NCBI GenBank assembly: GCA_049601915.1
Contig: JBMYRB010000001.1
Coordinates: 310,001 to 374,000 of the forward strand
DNA: 64,000 nt
Source: UBA8079 sp049601915
Lineage (GTDB): Bacteria; Pseudomonadota; Alphaproteobacteria; UBA6615
Reading direction: 5' to 3'
Notes under the pieces: model-generated
Seen by the model: the letters and a program-made list of their open reading frames with translations, nothing else
What the model was told of the DNA's origin: nothing
Databases searched by the model: none
Made by a program: the position numbers and the translations under genes
Shown here: piece by piece, positions 26,120 through 35,092 of the stretch
Position numbering within the stretch: the first letter of the stretch is position 1
Layout of the letters: every line of letters starts with the position of its first letter

Positions 26120-26602
26120 ATGAATATCGAAGACATTCTCGAACCGGGCAGCGTCATCGCCGACCTGCATGCGACCAGCAAGAAGCAGGTCCTGCAGGAA
26201 CTGTCGAAGGCCGCCGGCGATATCCTGAAAACCGATGCGCGCCGGGTATTCGACATCCTGGTCGAGCGCGAACGCCTGGGCTCGACCGGCGTTGGCGCCG
26301 GCCTTGCGATTCCCCATGGCAAACTGCCCGGGCTTGACCATCTGCAGGGCGTATTCGCGCGCCTTGAGAAGCCCGTGGATTTCGATGCCATCGACGACGA
26401 GCCGGTGGACCTTGTGTTTCTGCTGCTCGCGCCCGAGGGTGCGGGTGCGGACCACCTGAAGGCGCTCGCGCGGGTCTCGCGAAGCATGCGCGACCGGGCC
26501 TTTTGCGACAAGCTGCGGGGTTCCGACAGCCCGGATGCCATCTACGCCTTGTTGATCGAGACCGGCTTTGCCGCCAACGAGACGCTTCGCGCCGCCAGCT
26601 AA
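26120..26602 (+). CDS. ptsN: Nitrogen PTS enzyme IIA (EIIA-Ntr)
   Basis: A 160-residue EIIA domain. The phosphorylatable His66 sits in GLAIPHGKLPG, and LGSTGVGAG and VDLVFLLLAPEGAGADHL are family-typical. PtsN receives phosphate from NPr in the nitrogen PTS and modulates K+ transport and stress regulation rather than sugar import. It follows rpoN-hpf, the conserved proteobacterial context. Confidence 0.95.
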   Translation: MNIEDILEPGSVIADLHATSKKQVLQELSKAAGDILKTDARRVFDILVERERLGSTGVGAGLAIPHGKLPGLDHLQGVFARLEKPVDFDAIDDEPVDLVFLLLAPEGAGADHLKALARVSRSMRDRAFCDKLRGSDSPDAIYALLIETGFAANETLRAAS

Positions 26603-26627
26603 ACCCGCCTATCGTCATTAAGCGCAA

Positions 26628-26837
26628 TCAGTGGACGCTGACGGGCTCCATGTCATGCTGCTTGACCGCCGCGAACGCGATGTCGCGCTCCGCCATCATG
26701 CCGATTTCATTGCCGTCGGCGTTGTGAATCGCATAGACGGTCCGACCATCGACCACGGCGGGGCGCACATAGGCAACACGATCGACACCCAGCGTTGCAA
26801 ACTGATCGGGGCTGAATTTTTCGTCACGCATAATCAT
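26628..26837 (-). CDS. DUF1150 family protein
   Basis: A 69-residue protein with the DUF1150 features FATLGVDRVAYVRP, GRTVYAIHNADGNEIGMM and ERDIAFAAVKQHDMEPVSVH. The family is small, mostly alphaproteobacterial and often encoded next to small heat-shock proteins, as here: its start overlaps the Hsp20 stop by ATGA. Function unknown; co-expression on heat shock is likely. Confidence 0.88.
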   Translation of the reverse strand: MIMRDEKFSPDQFATLGVDRVAYVRPAVVDGRTVYAIHNADGNEIGMMAERDIAFAAVKQHDMEPVSVH

Positions 26838-27286
26838 GACGCCTGTCCTTTCGTCTCCATATCGAGCGCGGGGGAACCCTTGCCTTCGATCTCGATCTTG
26901 CGCACATTGCGTTCGGGCTGCGGGAGCGAGACATCGATGTGCAACAGGCCATTGTCGAGCGACGCCGCCGTCACCTCCACGCCATCCGCCAGCACGAAAC
27001 TGCGCTGAAACATGCGTGTCGCGATCCCGCGATGCAGATACTCACGGGTATCCTGTTCGGCCTGCCGGCCGCACACCGTGAGCTGGCTGTCTTCGAGCTC
27101 AATATCGAGATCGTCGCGCGCAAAACCGGCCACCGCGAGGGTGATGCGCAACAGATTCTCGCCGATGCGTTCGATATTGTATGGGGGATAGCCGTCCGAA
27201 GAGGCCTTCGAGATACGTTCGAGCGTGCGTTCGAATTCATCGAACCCAAGCATCAATGGGCTGTTGAGCGGAGACAAACGTGGCAT
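26834..27286 (-). CDS. Small heat-shock protein, Hsp20/IbpA family
   Basis: A 150-residue alpha-crystallin-domain chaperone. PPYNIERIGENLLRITLAVAGF begins the domain, ELEDSQLTVCGRQ follows, YLHRGIATRMFQRSFVLADG is the conserved arm, and NGLLHIDVSLPQPE ends the domain. It is an ATP-independent holdase for unfolding proteins. The start at 27286 has AGGAGG about 10 bases upstream. It is preceded by a heat-shock-type promoter and a long leader, and followed by DUF1150. Confidence 0.94.
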   Translation of the reverse strand: MPRLSPLNSPLMLGFDEFERTLERISKASSDGYPPYNIERIGENLLRITLAVAGFARDDLDIELEDSQLTVCGRQAEQDTREYLHRGIATRMFQRSFVLADGVEVTAASLDNGLLHIDVSLPQPERNVRKIEIEGKGSPALDMETKGQAS

Positions 27287-27432
27287 CGCCGTCACTCCTC
27301 CTTTCGAGCGAGTTTCGGGCCGTGACACCTTTCGGCCCTGCAGCCAGGGTCGGCATCACGGTCCTTGGGGCCCGATTACGGCACCCCGGATTTAGATCGC
27401 CATGCGCTCGCATGAGCCTCACAGCGTAGCCT

Positions 27433-27462
27433 TTAAATGGTTTCGAAACGGCAAATTTCAAG
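27433..27462 (-). promoter_or_regulatory. Candidate RpoH (sigma-32) promoter for hsp20-DUF1150
   Basis: On the minus strand CTTGAA (27462-27457) and CCATTTAA (27440-27433) are separated by 16 bases, resembling the sigma-32 consensus CTTGAA...CCATnT. The predicted leader to the Hsp20 start is about 145 bases and contains a GGGCCG/CGGCCC stem-loop, so thermosensing by the RNA is also possible. Confidence 0.5.
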
Positions 27463-27856
27463 GTGCCGACAGGCTGTGCCCGCGTCCCGCACCGGGAAAC
27501 GCTCCGGCCCGCATCAATGTGAGAAACACCAGCGCGTCGCGGTCTCCGGATTCAGCCAGCCGCCGCAGCTGGTCCCAGCCCGCCCGGGTCCGGTCATGGC
27601 GGAATTCGGCCGCGGGCGGCGGTTTCCAGCTCACGACCGTCCGGGGCGTCTGGTCCGAGGCGTGAGTAGGGATGCCGGCAGGCGTCGCGAGGGCCGGTTG
27701 CCCTAGCCAGTCCGGCGCCACGCGGGCCGCGGCCGGCATCCCTGACCCTGCGGAAGGTGCGCTTACCGGTGCGCCGTCTGTCAAGGCGAGCGTCGCGGCA
27801 AACGCCACAACTGGCAAACCGCCAATGACCCATGCAACCACCGTTAACCCGCGCAT
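27458..27856 (-). CDS. Hypothetical membrane-anchored or exported protein
   Basis: A 132-residue protein not matched to a known family. GGGAGGAG sits six bases before the ATG at 27856, strongly supporting translation. Residues 4-24 (VVAWVIGGLPVVAFAATLALT) form a signal anchor or signal peptide. A Pro/Ala-rich linker follows, then a C-terminal helix-like segment (AGWDQLRRLAESGDRDALVF) weakly reminiscent of a Sel1/TPR half-repeat. Its last codon coincides with the -35 of the hsp20 promoter. Confidence 0.6.
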   Translation of the reverse strand: MRGLTVVAWVIGGLPVVAFAATLALTDGAPVSAPSAGSGMPAAARVAPDWLGQPALATPAGIPTHASDQTPRTVVSWKPPPAAEFRHDRTRAGWDQLRRLAESGDRDALVFLTLMRAGAFPGAGRGHSLSAP

Positions 27857-27964
27857 CCGTCGCTCCTCCCTGACAGAGCTGATTGAAGGCTGACGGCGCA
27901 ATGGGGCTGTCGGGTGTCGGGATTGAGGCAATTCCATGCCGATCTCGGCACGGGCTGTGGACGG

Positions 27965-28885
27965 CTAACCCGGGAAAACGGCCTCGGGAAGCCCGGCGAC
28001 CCCGGCGTCGATAGCGAACAGCGCCCCGGCGAGCGGTTCGCGCGCGAGTTCCTCCGGGCTCAACATGATTTTCGCCGTGGTGACGTAAAGCGTCGCCAGC
28101 TCCGGCCCGCCGAACATCGGACAGGTCACACGGCTCGCAGGCAGTGTGATCATCCGGTCAACGTCGCCGTCAGGCGTGAGGCGCGTGACGCGGCTACCGC
28201 GAAACTCCGCCACCCAGACCCCGCCCTCGGCGTCGACGATCGCCCCGTCGGGCGTACCGCGCCCATCTTCCTCGGGGAATGTGGCGAACACGCGCTCTTT
28301 CTCGACATCGCCCGTCGCCGGGTCATAGTCCCACGCATGCATTTCGCGGGTCGGCGAATTCGCCGTGTACATGGTGGTACCGTCGGGTGACCAGCAGAGC
28401 CCGTTGGACACCAAAATCCCGTCGATCATCTGGTGCATGGACCCATCCAGATCGAGCCGGTGAAACGCGCCGACGGGTTCGCGCTCGAAATAGGTCGCGG
28501 GGGGACCATCCGGGTCATGCATGGACCCGGCCCAGAAACGTCCCTGGCGGTCCACGCGGCCGTCGTTGAGTCGATTCAGGGGCCTGTCGGGTTCGGGATC
28601 GCCGATCCAGTCGGGACGGATCATCTCGCCCGGCGCGCCCACCTCGAGGAACGCGAACCCGCTGCGCAGCGCACCGACCAGCCCGCCACCCTTGCGCAGC
28701 ACGATCGAGCCGGTCTCCTGGGGCAGCGGCCAGCTGTCGTCGGTACCTGTCGCGGGGTCGTAGCGATGCAGCGCCGGCGCCTTGATGTCGAGCCACCAGA
28801 GCACGCCCTCCTCCGGCGACCAGACCGGGCTCTCGCCCAGGATGGCGCCGGTCTCGACGACGTTCAGAATCCGCGCCTCTTCCAT
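27965..28885 (-). CDS. SMP-30/gluconolactonase/regucalcin family lactonase
   Basis: A 306-residue six-bladed beta-propeller. Metal-ligand and family motifs are visible: GESPVWSPEEGVLWWLDI (metal Glu near 16), NRLNDGRVDRQGRFWAGSM (Asn-Asp metal site), LVSNGLCWSPDGTTMY and TPDGAIVDAEGGVWVAEF (Asp ligand). Members hydrolyse sugar lactones such as gluconolactone. It stands alone on the minus strand, divergent from the NIPSNAP gene; start placed at 28885 with GGAG 7 bases upstream. Confidence 0.92.
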   Translation of the reverse strand: MEEARILNVVETGAILGESPVWSPEEGVLWWLDIKAPALHRYDPATGTDDSWPLPQETGSIVLRKGGGLVGALRSGFAFLEVGAPGEMIRPDWIGDPEPDRPLNRLNDGRVDRQGRFWAGSMHDPDGPPATYFEREPVGAFHRLDLDGSMHQMIDGILVSNGLCWSPDGTTMYTANSPTREMHAWDYDPATGDVEKERVFATFPEEDGRGTPDGAIVDAEGGVWVAEFRGSRVTRLTPDGDVDRMITLPASRVTCPMFGGPELATLYVTTAKIMLSPEELAREPLAGALFAIDAGVAGLPEAVFPG

Positions 28886-28996
28886 GCAACAACTCCGTCT
28901 TTCAACCGCCGTCACGGCATGTCACGATACACCCATAAGGCCGGGCAGCAACCACGCGCGGCCCGCACAAGAAACGTTTCGCAGGGGGAAAATCCG

Positions 28997-29650
28997 ATGA
29001 TCGTGGACGCGCGAACCTACACCGTCAGTCCGGGCCAGATGCCGGCCTATCTCAAGCATGTCGAGGAAAATGGCTACCCGCTGCAGAAGAAGCACGGCTA
29101 CGAGCTGGCCGGGTATTTCACGGTCGAGACCGGTGAACTCAACAAGGCCGTCCACTACTGGAAGTATGAGAGCGCGGCCGCCCGCCAGGAGATTCGCGCC
29201 TCGCTGGCCGCCGACCCCGAATGGGCCGAATATCTCAAGGTCGGCCGGGCCATGCTCACCCATCAGGAGAATCGCCTGCTGCAGGCGACCGACGTGGTCG
29301 AGCCCTTCGCCTTCATAGGCAATGGCAGCCCCCAAGGCTTCGTCGACGAGCGGACCTACTCGATCACCTACACCCAGGTGCCCAATTACGTAGAGGTCAC
29401 CAAGGCGCTCGCAGCACCGGTCATCGCGGATTACAACTGGCAGCTGCTCGGCTACTTCTCGTCGGTCACCGGACGGATCGGCCAGGTCGTTCACCTCTGG
29501 TACTGGGACAGCCATGCCCAGCGCGAGGACGCTCAGGCCCGTGCGTCGGCGGACCCGCGCTGGCCGATCTACCAGGCCGCCAATGGCCACCGGGTAATCG
29601 ACCAGCACAACCGGTACCTGCTGCCGACCTCCTTCTCGCCGATCAAATAG
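28997..29650 (+). CDS. NIPSNAP family protein, two tandem domains
   Basis: A 217-residue protein made of two ferredoxin-like NIPSNAP domains. The first (about 1-105) starts IVDARTYTVSPGQMPAYLKH and holds KKHGYELAGYFTVETGELNKA. The second (about 112-217) starts VDERTYSITYTQVPNYVEV with LLGYFSSVTGRIGQVVHLW, so the halves look like an internal duplication. AGGGGGAA precedes the ATG. NIPSNAP proteins belong to the dimeric alpha/beta-barrel superfamily and have no established bacterial reaction. A Nudix gene follows at 18 bases. Confidence 0.88.
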   Translation: MIVDARTYTVSPGQMPAYLKHVEENGYPLQKKHGYELAGYFTVETGELNKAVHYWKYESAAARQEIRASLAADPEWAEYLKVGRAMLTHQENRLLQATDVVEPFAFIGNGSPQGFVDERTYSITYTQVPNYVEVTKALAAPVIADYNWQLLGYFSSVTGRIGQVVHLWYWDSHAQREDAQARASADPRWPIYQAANGHRVIDQHNRYLLPTSFSPIK

Positions 29651-29668
29651 TCGCAGGCCTGACGCCCC

Positions 29669-30310
29669 ATGGCCGATAAACCCCAACGTTCACTACGTCC
29701 TGTCGACGCGGCGACCATGGTGGTCTGGCGCCGCCATCGCGATAAGGTCGAGGTGTTGATGGGCCGGCGCCACCACAACCATGTCTTCATGCCCCACGCC
29801 TATGTGTTCCCCGGCGGCCGGGTGGAGAAGAACGACGGCAGGCTGAAGCCCGTGACCCCTCTCCCGACCGATGTGCAGGCCCGGCTGGAACGCGCCGCCG
29901 CCAACCCGACTCGCGCGCGCGCCATCGCGGCGGCGGCCGTGCGCGAGACCTGGGAGGAAACCGGCCTGGTCATCGGCGAGGCCGAGGACGGTGCGCTGCG
30001 GCCGGATCTGCAGGACCTCGACTATTTCTTCCGAGCGATCACCCCGCCGGGCCGCACCCGCCGCTTCGACGCGCGCTTCTTCCTGGTCGATGCGGAACAC
30101 GCGACGGGAAAGCTCGCGGGCGACGGCGAGCTGGTCGATCTCGCTTTCCGAACCTTCGACGAGTCCCGCCTGCTCGACGTGGCCGGCATCACCCGCATCG
30201 CCATGGCCGAGGCCGAACGCCACATCCATAACCCACCGACGCCGGATCCGGACCGCCCGGTACCGCTCTCGCGCTTTTTGCGCGGGCAGTACTACATCAC
30301 ACCGGAGTAG
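29669..30310 (+). CDS. Nudix hydrolase (NUDT19-like)
   Basis: A 213-residue Nudix protein. FPGGRVEKND at about 47-56 and AAAVRETWEETGLV around 88-101 make up a Nudix box split by an insertion of roughly 30 residues, the pattern of the NUDT19/NUDT7-like CoA-diphosphatase branch. It probably hydrolyses a nucleoside diphosphate linked to another moiety, possibly CoA derivatives. It lies 18 bases after the NIPSNAP gene and 3 bases before the convergent MBL gene stop. Confidence 0.88.
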   Translation: MADKPQRSLRPVDAATMVVWRRHRDKVEVLMGRRHHNHVFMPHAYVFPGGRVEKNDGRLKPVTPLPTDVQARLERAAANPTRARAIAAAAVRETWEETGLVIGEAEDGALRPDLQDLDYFFRAITPPGRTRRFDARFFLVDAEHATGKLAGDGELVDLAFRTFDESRLLDVAGITRIAMAEAERHIHNPPTPDPDRPVPLSRFLRGQYYITPE

Positions 30311-30313
30311 GCG

Positions 30314-31201
30314 CTAGGCGCTAGCCAACCGGTACACATCCCCATCCGCCTTCACCCGCTCGGTTTCCAACATGTGGATCAGGTGCGCCAGCACCGACCG
30401 CGCGGCAGCCGGGTAGAGCTTCGGGTCCACGTCGACATACATGCGCGGGACCATCTCTTCGACGGTTGCGGGGCCGGCGGCAAGTTCGGCCATGATCTGG
30501 TCCTCGCGCTCGTGGCGGTGGGCCAGCAATGCCTTCACATAGGGCTTCGGGTCGTCGATGGGCGCGCCATGGGTCGGGAAGTATCGCGCGGCCTCATGCC
30601 GCCCAACCTTCTCAAGTGAGGCCATATAGGCCGCCATGTCGCCGTCCGGCGGTGAGACGATCGAGGTGGACCATCCCATGACGTGATCGCCGCACAGCAG
30701 CGTCGATTCCTCCCGCAGGGCAAAGCACAGATGGTTCGAGCAGTGGCCGGGGGTGTGCACCGCCTCGACCGACCAGCCGTTACCAGTGACCACGTCGCCG
30801 TCGCCGATCACGTGATCCGGCGAGAAATCATAGTCCGCCCCACCCTCGCTGGCGCCGTCCTCGGGCCGGGTGCCGTGGGGGCCGTAGGCATAGCTCAGCG
30901 CGCCGGTGGCGGCCTGCACGGCCTTCACGGCAGGCGAGTGGTCGTTATGGGTGTGGGTGACCAGGATATGGCTCACCGTCTCGCCGCGGATGGCATCCAG
31001 CAGCGCGTCCACATGCTCAGCCAGGTCCGGGCCCGGGTCGACGATCGCCACCTGGCCATGGCCGACGATGTAGGTGCCGGTACCATTAAAGGTGAACGCG
31101 CTGGGGTTGTTGGCGATCACCCGGCGGATCAGCGGGGTGAGCGCGTCCACCCGGCCATACTCGAAGTCGAGCTCGCGGTTGTAGGGAATCTTCGTGGGCA
31201 T
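30314..31201 (-). CDS. Metallo-beta-lactamase-fold hydrolase, LACTB2-like
   Basis: A 295-residue MBL-fold protein with the dinuclear zinc motif HTHNDH (His83, His85, Asp87, His88), third-motif His in VHTPGHCSNHL, Asp in LLCGDHVMG and His in YFPTHGAPI. A C-terminal winged-helix segment (ATVEEMVPRMYVDVDPKLYPAA onward) matches the LACTB2/endoribonuclease-like group. Substrate unknown: thioester, RNA or lactone are all possible in the family. Confidence 0.9.
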   Translation of the reverse strand: MPTKIPYNRELDFEYGRVDALTPLIRRVIANNPSAFTFNGTGTYIVGHGQVAIVDPGPDLAEHVDALLDAIRGETVSHILVTHTHNDHSPAVKAVQAATGALSYAYGPHGTRPEDGASEGGADYDFSPDHVIGDGDVVTGNGWSVEAVHTPGHCSNHLCFALREESTLLCGDHVMGWSTSIVSPPDGDMAAYMASLEKVGRHEAARYFPTHGAPIDDPKPYVKALLAHRHEREDQIMAELAAGPATVEEMVPRMYVDVDPKLYPAAARSVLAHLIHMLETERVKADGDVYRLASA

Positions 31202-31221
31202 GGTGTTGCCGTCTCCTAACG

Positions 31222-31342
31222 GGTCCGTCCTTCGAGACGGCCTGTTTCTGTGAAACCGGCCTCCTCAGGACGTGGACAATGTGTGCCGCCCTCATGCTGA
31301 GGAGCAGGCCGCAGGTCTGCGTCTCGAAGCATCGGACAGACC
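31222..31342. repeat. Palindromic intergenic repeat, about 120 bases
   Basis: The gap between the MBL and CoA-transferase genes holds inverted arms: GTCCTTCGAGAC near the left end pairs with GTCTCGAAGC near the right end, with CCTCAGGA and CTGAGGAG inside. This TTCGAGAC...CTCAGGA...GTCTCGAAG layout is common in alphaproteobacterial intergenic regions. It probably forms a cruciform or RNA hairpin. Confidence 0.6.
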
Positions 31343-31345
31343 ACT

Positions 31346-32536
31346 TCAGCTTTCCTTCCGCCCGATCGCGCCCGCGGCCTTCAGCGCCACGATGTCGTCG
31401 GCTGGCAGGCCCCAGGCGGCGAGCGCCTCCTCGGTGTGTTCACCCGGCACCGACGGCGGCGAGTGGATCTTCCCCGGGGTGCGCGAGAATCTCGGCGCCG
31501 GGCCCGGCTGGGTGATCCCCGCCACCTCGACGAAGTTGCCGCGGGCCACGTTGTGGGGATGCGTATGCGCCTCAGTCATGGACATCACCGGCGCGAAGCA
31601 CACATCGGTCCCCTCCATGATCTCGACCCATTCGTCGCGGGTCTTGGTCGCAATCACCTCGGCGAACCGCGCCTTGAGTTCGGGCCAGCGGTCCCGGTCC
31701 ATCTGGTCGGGCAGGTCGGCGTCGGCGAGACCCAGCTTGTCGAGCAGGATCGCGTAGAACTTCTTCTCGATGGAACCGATGGAGACGAACTTGCCGTCTG
31801 CGCATTCGAACGCGTCATAGAACGGTGCGCCGCCATCGAGGATGTTCGAGGCGCGCTCGTCGGTGAAGTAACCCGACGCGTGCAGGCCGATCACCGGAAT
31901 CATCAGGCTCGCCGCACCGTCGACCATGCCGACGTCCACAACCTGGCCCTCGCCGCTGCTGCGCGCCTCATAGACCGCCGCCATCACGCCGAACGCCAGA
32001 TACAGCGCGCCGCCGCCATAATCACCGATCAGGTTGAGCGGCGGGGTCGGCTTATCCTTGCCGCCGATCGCGTGCAGCGCGCCCGACAGGGAGATGTAGT
32101 TGATGTCGTGGCCCGCCGCCTTGGCTAGCGTGCCCGTACCGCCGAACCCGGTCATGCGCGCGTAGACCAGTTTCGGGTTGCGGGCCATGCAGTCGACCGG
32201 GCCGAGGCCGAGCTTCTCGGTCACGCCGGGGCGATAGGGTTCGATCAGCACGTCCGCGTTCTCGACCAGCCGCAGCACCGTCTCGACGCCGTCCGGGTTC
32301 TTCAAATCGACGGCCACGGAAGGACGAGAACGGGTCGCCAGATCGAACTCCGCACCCCGCGGCACGCCGAGGCCCGCATCGGCCGGCCGGTCGATCTTGA
32401 TGACGTCGGCGCCCAGATCGGCCAGCAGCATGGCCGCGAAGGGCCCGGGGCCGATACCCGCCAGTTCCACCACCTTGAGGCCTACCAAAGGGCCTGATCG
32501 TGTTCGCGTATCGCATTGGTCGGTTGCGTTCGACAT
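31346..32536 (-). CDS. CaiB/BaiF family III CoA-transferase, alpha-methylacyl-CoA racemase-like
   Basis: A 396-residue family III CoA-transferase-fold protein. LVGLKVVELAGIGPGPFAAM opens the fold, MLLADLGADVIKIDRP is typical, and the racemase pair His143 (GHDINYISLSGAL) and Asp172 (IGDYGGGALYLAFG) is present as in AMACR/MCR. It therefore more likely epimerises 2-methylacyl-CoA esters during branched-chain or sterol side-chain degradation than transfers CoA. Start at 32536 with GAGG upstream. Confidence 0.9.
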   Translation of the reverse strand: MSNATDQCDTRTRSGPLVGLKVVELAGIGPGPFAAMLLADLGADVIKIDRPADAGLGVPRGAEFDLATRSRPSVAVDLKNPDGVETVLRLVENADVLIEPYRPGVTEKLGLGPVDCMARNPKLVYARMTGFGGTGTLAKAAGHDINYISLSGALHAIGGKDKPTPPLNLIGDYGGGALYLAFGVMAAVYEARSSGEGQVVDVGMVDGAASLMIPVIGLHASGYFTDERASNILDGGAPFYDAFECADGKFVSIGSIEKKFYAILLDKLGLADADLPDQMDRDRWPELKARFAEVIATKTRDEWVEIMEGTDVCFAPVMSMTEAHTHPHNVARGNFVEVAGITQPGPAPRFSRTPGKIHSPPSVPGEHTEEALAAWGLPADDIVALKAAGAIGRKES

Positions 32537-32639
32537 GGTTCCTCTTCTCCCCCGTTTTGCCGTACCCTGCGGGGTAAGACAGCCGAGTGCAATGGTCAAC
32601 TCGGGCCTTCAATACACCCCAATCGAGCCACAGCGTTTC

Positions 32640-33905
32640 ATGACCGATCAACCCGCCCCAAGGTCCTTCGCGGCGCTGCGCCACCCCGGCGCGCGGGCCT
32701 ATCTGATCAGCACGGCGCTGGCGATGAACGCCGACGCGGTCGAGCATGTAATCAGCTACCTGATCATCTGGGAGAAATTCCAGTCGCCGACCCTGGGCGG
32801 CTTCGCGGTCGTCGCCCACTGGCTACCCTTCCTGTTTTTCTCGATCCATGCCGGGGCGCTCGCCGACCGGTTCGACCCGCGACGGGTGATCCAGGCGGCC
32901 ATGCTCCTGTTCATGGCCGTCTCGGCGGCCTGGGGTCTGCTGTTCATGACCGACAGCCTCGAGATGTGGCACGCGGTTATCCTGCTGATCGTGCACGGGC
33001 TGGCGGGCGCGCTCTGGGCGCCGGCCTCCCAGCTCTTGATTCATGACATCGTCGGGCGCGAGCAGCTCCAGTCCGGCGTGCGCCTGCTGGCCACATCGCG
33101 TACCCTTGGTATCGTCCTCGGCCCCGCCGTCGGCGGCGGGCTGCTGCTCCTCGTCGGGCCGGTCTGGGGTATCTTCATCAACATCCTGATCTATGTGCCC
33201 CTGACCTGGTGGCTGATCGGGGCACCCTACGGGCCGGCGTTCCGCACGGGCGCGGAGGCCGCCGCGGCGACCGGCCGGCGTGCCATCAAGGGTTTCTCGG
33301 ATATCGTTTCGACGATCCGCACGGTCTCGACCGACAGGGTGATCATGCCCATGACCATGGTGGTCGGCGTCGCCGCACTGATGGTCGGCAATGCCCATCA
33401 CCCGCAAATGCCGGAGTTCGCGCTGGACCTGGGCAGCAGTGGCGACGGGTTCCTGTATTCCGCCCTACTGGCGGCGAACGCCGCCGGGGCGCTGGCCGCC
33501 GGGCTGATCCTCGAGACCCGCTCTCTGTTGCCCGCGCGGCGCAACACGGTGTTCATCCTGGTCATCCTCTGGTGCTTCGCCATGGGCGGCTTCGCCATCA
33601 CATCCGACATCCGGGTGGCGATGGTGCTGCTGTTCGTCGCCGGCTTCCTCGATCTGTCCTACAATTCCATGGCCCAGACCCTGGTCCAACTCCACGCCGC
33701 GCCCGAAATTCGCGGGCGGGTGGTGGGCCTCTATGTGATGGCGGCCTTCGGCCTGCGCGCCATCTCCGGCGTCACGGTGGGCATGGCCGGCAGCCTGGTC
33801 GGCATCCACATGTCGCTTGCCATCAGCGCCGGCATCGTCTTCGTGGTGGTGATGGGCCTCGTCACACGCACCTATGTGACGGAGCCGCGTGGCAGCGCCA
33901 CATGA
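32640..33905 (+). CDS. MFS transporter (EntS-like)
   Basis: A 421-residue, roughly 12-helix major facilitator. The loop 2-3 signature is GALADRFDPRRVIQA, and the long cytoplasmic loop falls near 200-225. ASQLLIHDIVGREQLQSGVRL and LGIVLGPAVGGGL are typical of the EntS/MFS_3 group of small-molecule exporters. The stop overlaps the next MFS gene by ATGA, so two exporters are made from one transcript. Substrate unknown. Confidence 0.9.
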   Translation: MTDQPAPRSFAALRHPGARAYLISTALAMNADAVEHVISYLIIWEKFQSPTLGGFAVVAHWLPFLFFSIHAGALADRFDPRRVIQAAMLLFMAVSAAWGLLFMTDSLEMWHAVILLIVHGLAGALWAPASQLLIHDIVGREQLQSGVRLLATSRTLGIVLGPAVGGGLLLLVGPVWGIFINILIYVPLTWWLIGAPYGPAFRTGAEAAAATGRRAIKGFSDIVSTIRTVSTDRVIMPMTMVVGVAALMVGNAHHPQMPEFALDLGSSGDGFLYSALLAANAAGALAAGLILETRSLLPARRNTVFILVILWCFAMGGFAITSDIRVAMVLLFVAGFLDLSYNSMAQTLVQLHAAPEIRGRVVGLYVMAAFGLRAISGVTVGMAGSLVGIHMSLAISAGIVFVVVMGLVTRTYVTEPRGSAT

Positions 33906-35092
33906 CGACGGATAGCCCTCCCGCCCCGATCGCCCTGCTGGTCGCGCTGATGGTCGCCAGCCAGGTGGCCATCACGATCTTCCTGCCGTCGCTGCCGGCC
34001 ATCGCGGAAGACCTCGAGACCAGCCAGGCGCTCGCACAGATGACCGTGTCGGTCTATCTCGGCGCCTTCGCGCTCGCCCAACTGGTGGTCGGCCCGCTGT
34101 CGGACGCGGTCGGGCGGCGCCGGCCGCTGATCACGGGCCTGGTCCTGTTTACCCTCGGCGGTCTTGCCTGTGCGCTGGCGCCGAACATCACCTTCCTGAT
34201 CGCTGGCCGGGTGATCCAGGCCATCGGCGGCTGCACCTGCATCGTCATCTCCCGCGCCATCGTGCGCGACACCACCGACGGGCCCGCCGCCACACGGGCC
34301 ATGGCCTATCTCGGCATGTCCCTCGCGGTCGCCCCCATGGTCGCGCCGCTGATCGGCGGGCAGCTCGAGGTACATTTCGGCTGGCAGTCGAACTTCCTGG
34401 CCACAGCACTGCTCGGGGCCGGCGCGCTCGTCGCAACGCTGATTACATTGCGCGAAACATTGCCGCCGGAGGCCCGCAAGTTCACCCGCGCCGGTGCTCT
34501 CGCGCGGACCTATCTGCGCCTGTCGCGCATGACCCGCTTCATGGGCTACAACCTGAGCACCGGCGCGATGGGCGCCACCTTCCAGGCCTTTATCGCCGGG
34601 ACCCCCATCGCCTTCATCGTGGTCATGGGCGTCACCCCCGAGGCCTTCGGTTTCTTCATCCTGTCGACGCCGGCCGGCTACATCATCGGCAACTATATCG
34701 CCAGCCGGCTGGCGCAGCGGGTCTCGCGGGCCCGGATGATCTCGATCGGCGGCCTCCTGGCGATTGCCGGAACGGGCGCGACGGTGGTGCTGGCGCTCAT
34801 GGGTCTCGACACGCCCTACACGCTGATCGTGCCGATGTTCATCTACTCCTGGGGCTCGGGCTTCCTGGTGCCCAATGGCCTGGCGGGCGCACTCACGGCG
34901 GTCGAGCCCGCGGCCGCCGGTTCCGCCGCAGCACTGGGCGGCTTCATCCAGATGAGCGCGGGTTTCCTGAGCACCCTGGCGGTAGCCAGCCTCGTCCAGA
35001 CATCATTCCTGCAGCTCGGCCTGCTGATGCTCGGCTGCACGATCCTGTCCTGGCTTTTCTTTGTGGTGATGGTCCGGCGGGACGCCGCCTAA
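33902..35092 (+). CDS. MFS transporter, Bcr/CflA drug-resistance family
   Basis: A 396-residue 12-helix exporter of the DHA1 Bcr/CflA type. ITIFLPSLPAIAEDLETSQ lies in helix 1, GPLSDAVGRRRPLITG in loop 2-3, GRVIQAIGGCTCIVISRAIVRD in the helix 4 region, and APLIGGQLEVHFGWQSNF in helix 5. It likely exports drugs or metabolites by proton antiport. It starts at 33902 inside the stop of the preceding MFS gene, and its stop overlaps the convergent HbpS-like gene by four bases. Confidence 0.92.
   Translation: MTTDSPPAPIALLVALMVASQVAITIFLPSLPAIAEDLETSQALAQMTVSVYLGAFALAQLVVGPLSDAVGRRRPLITGLVLFTLGGLACALAPNITFLIAGRVIQAIGGCTCIVISRAIVRDTTDGPAATRAMAYLGMSLAVAPMVAPLIGGQLEVHFGWQSNFLATALLGAGALVATLITLRETLPPEARKFTRAGALARTYLRLSRMTRFMGYNLSTGAMGATFQAFIAGTPIAFIVVMGVTPEAFGFFILSTPAGYIIGNYIASRLAQRVSRARMISIGGLLAIAGTGATVVLALMGLDTPYTLIVPMFIYSWGSGFLVPNGLAGALTAVEPAAAGSAAALGGFIQMSAGFLSTLAVASLVQTSFLQLGLLMLGCTILSWLFFVVMVRRDAA

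Noticed and set aside
33209..35092. Reading the second MFS gene from a start at 33209 (627 codons)
   Set aside because: The first 231 codons lie out of frame inside the previous MFS gene; the real start is the ATGA overlap at 33902.
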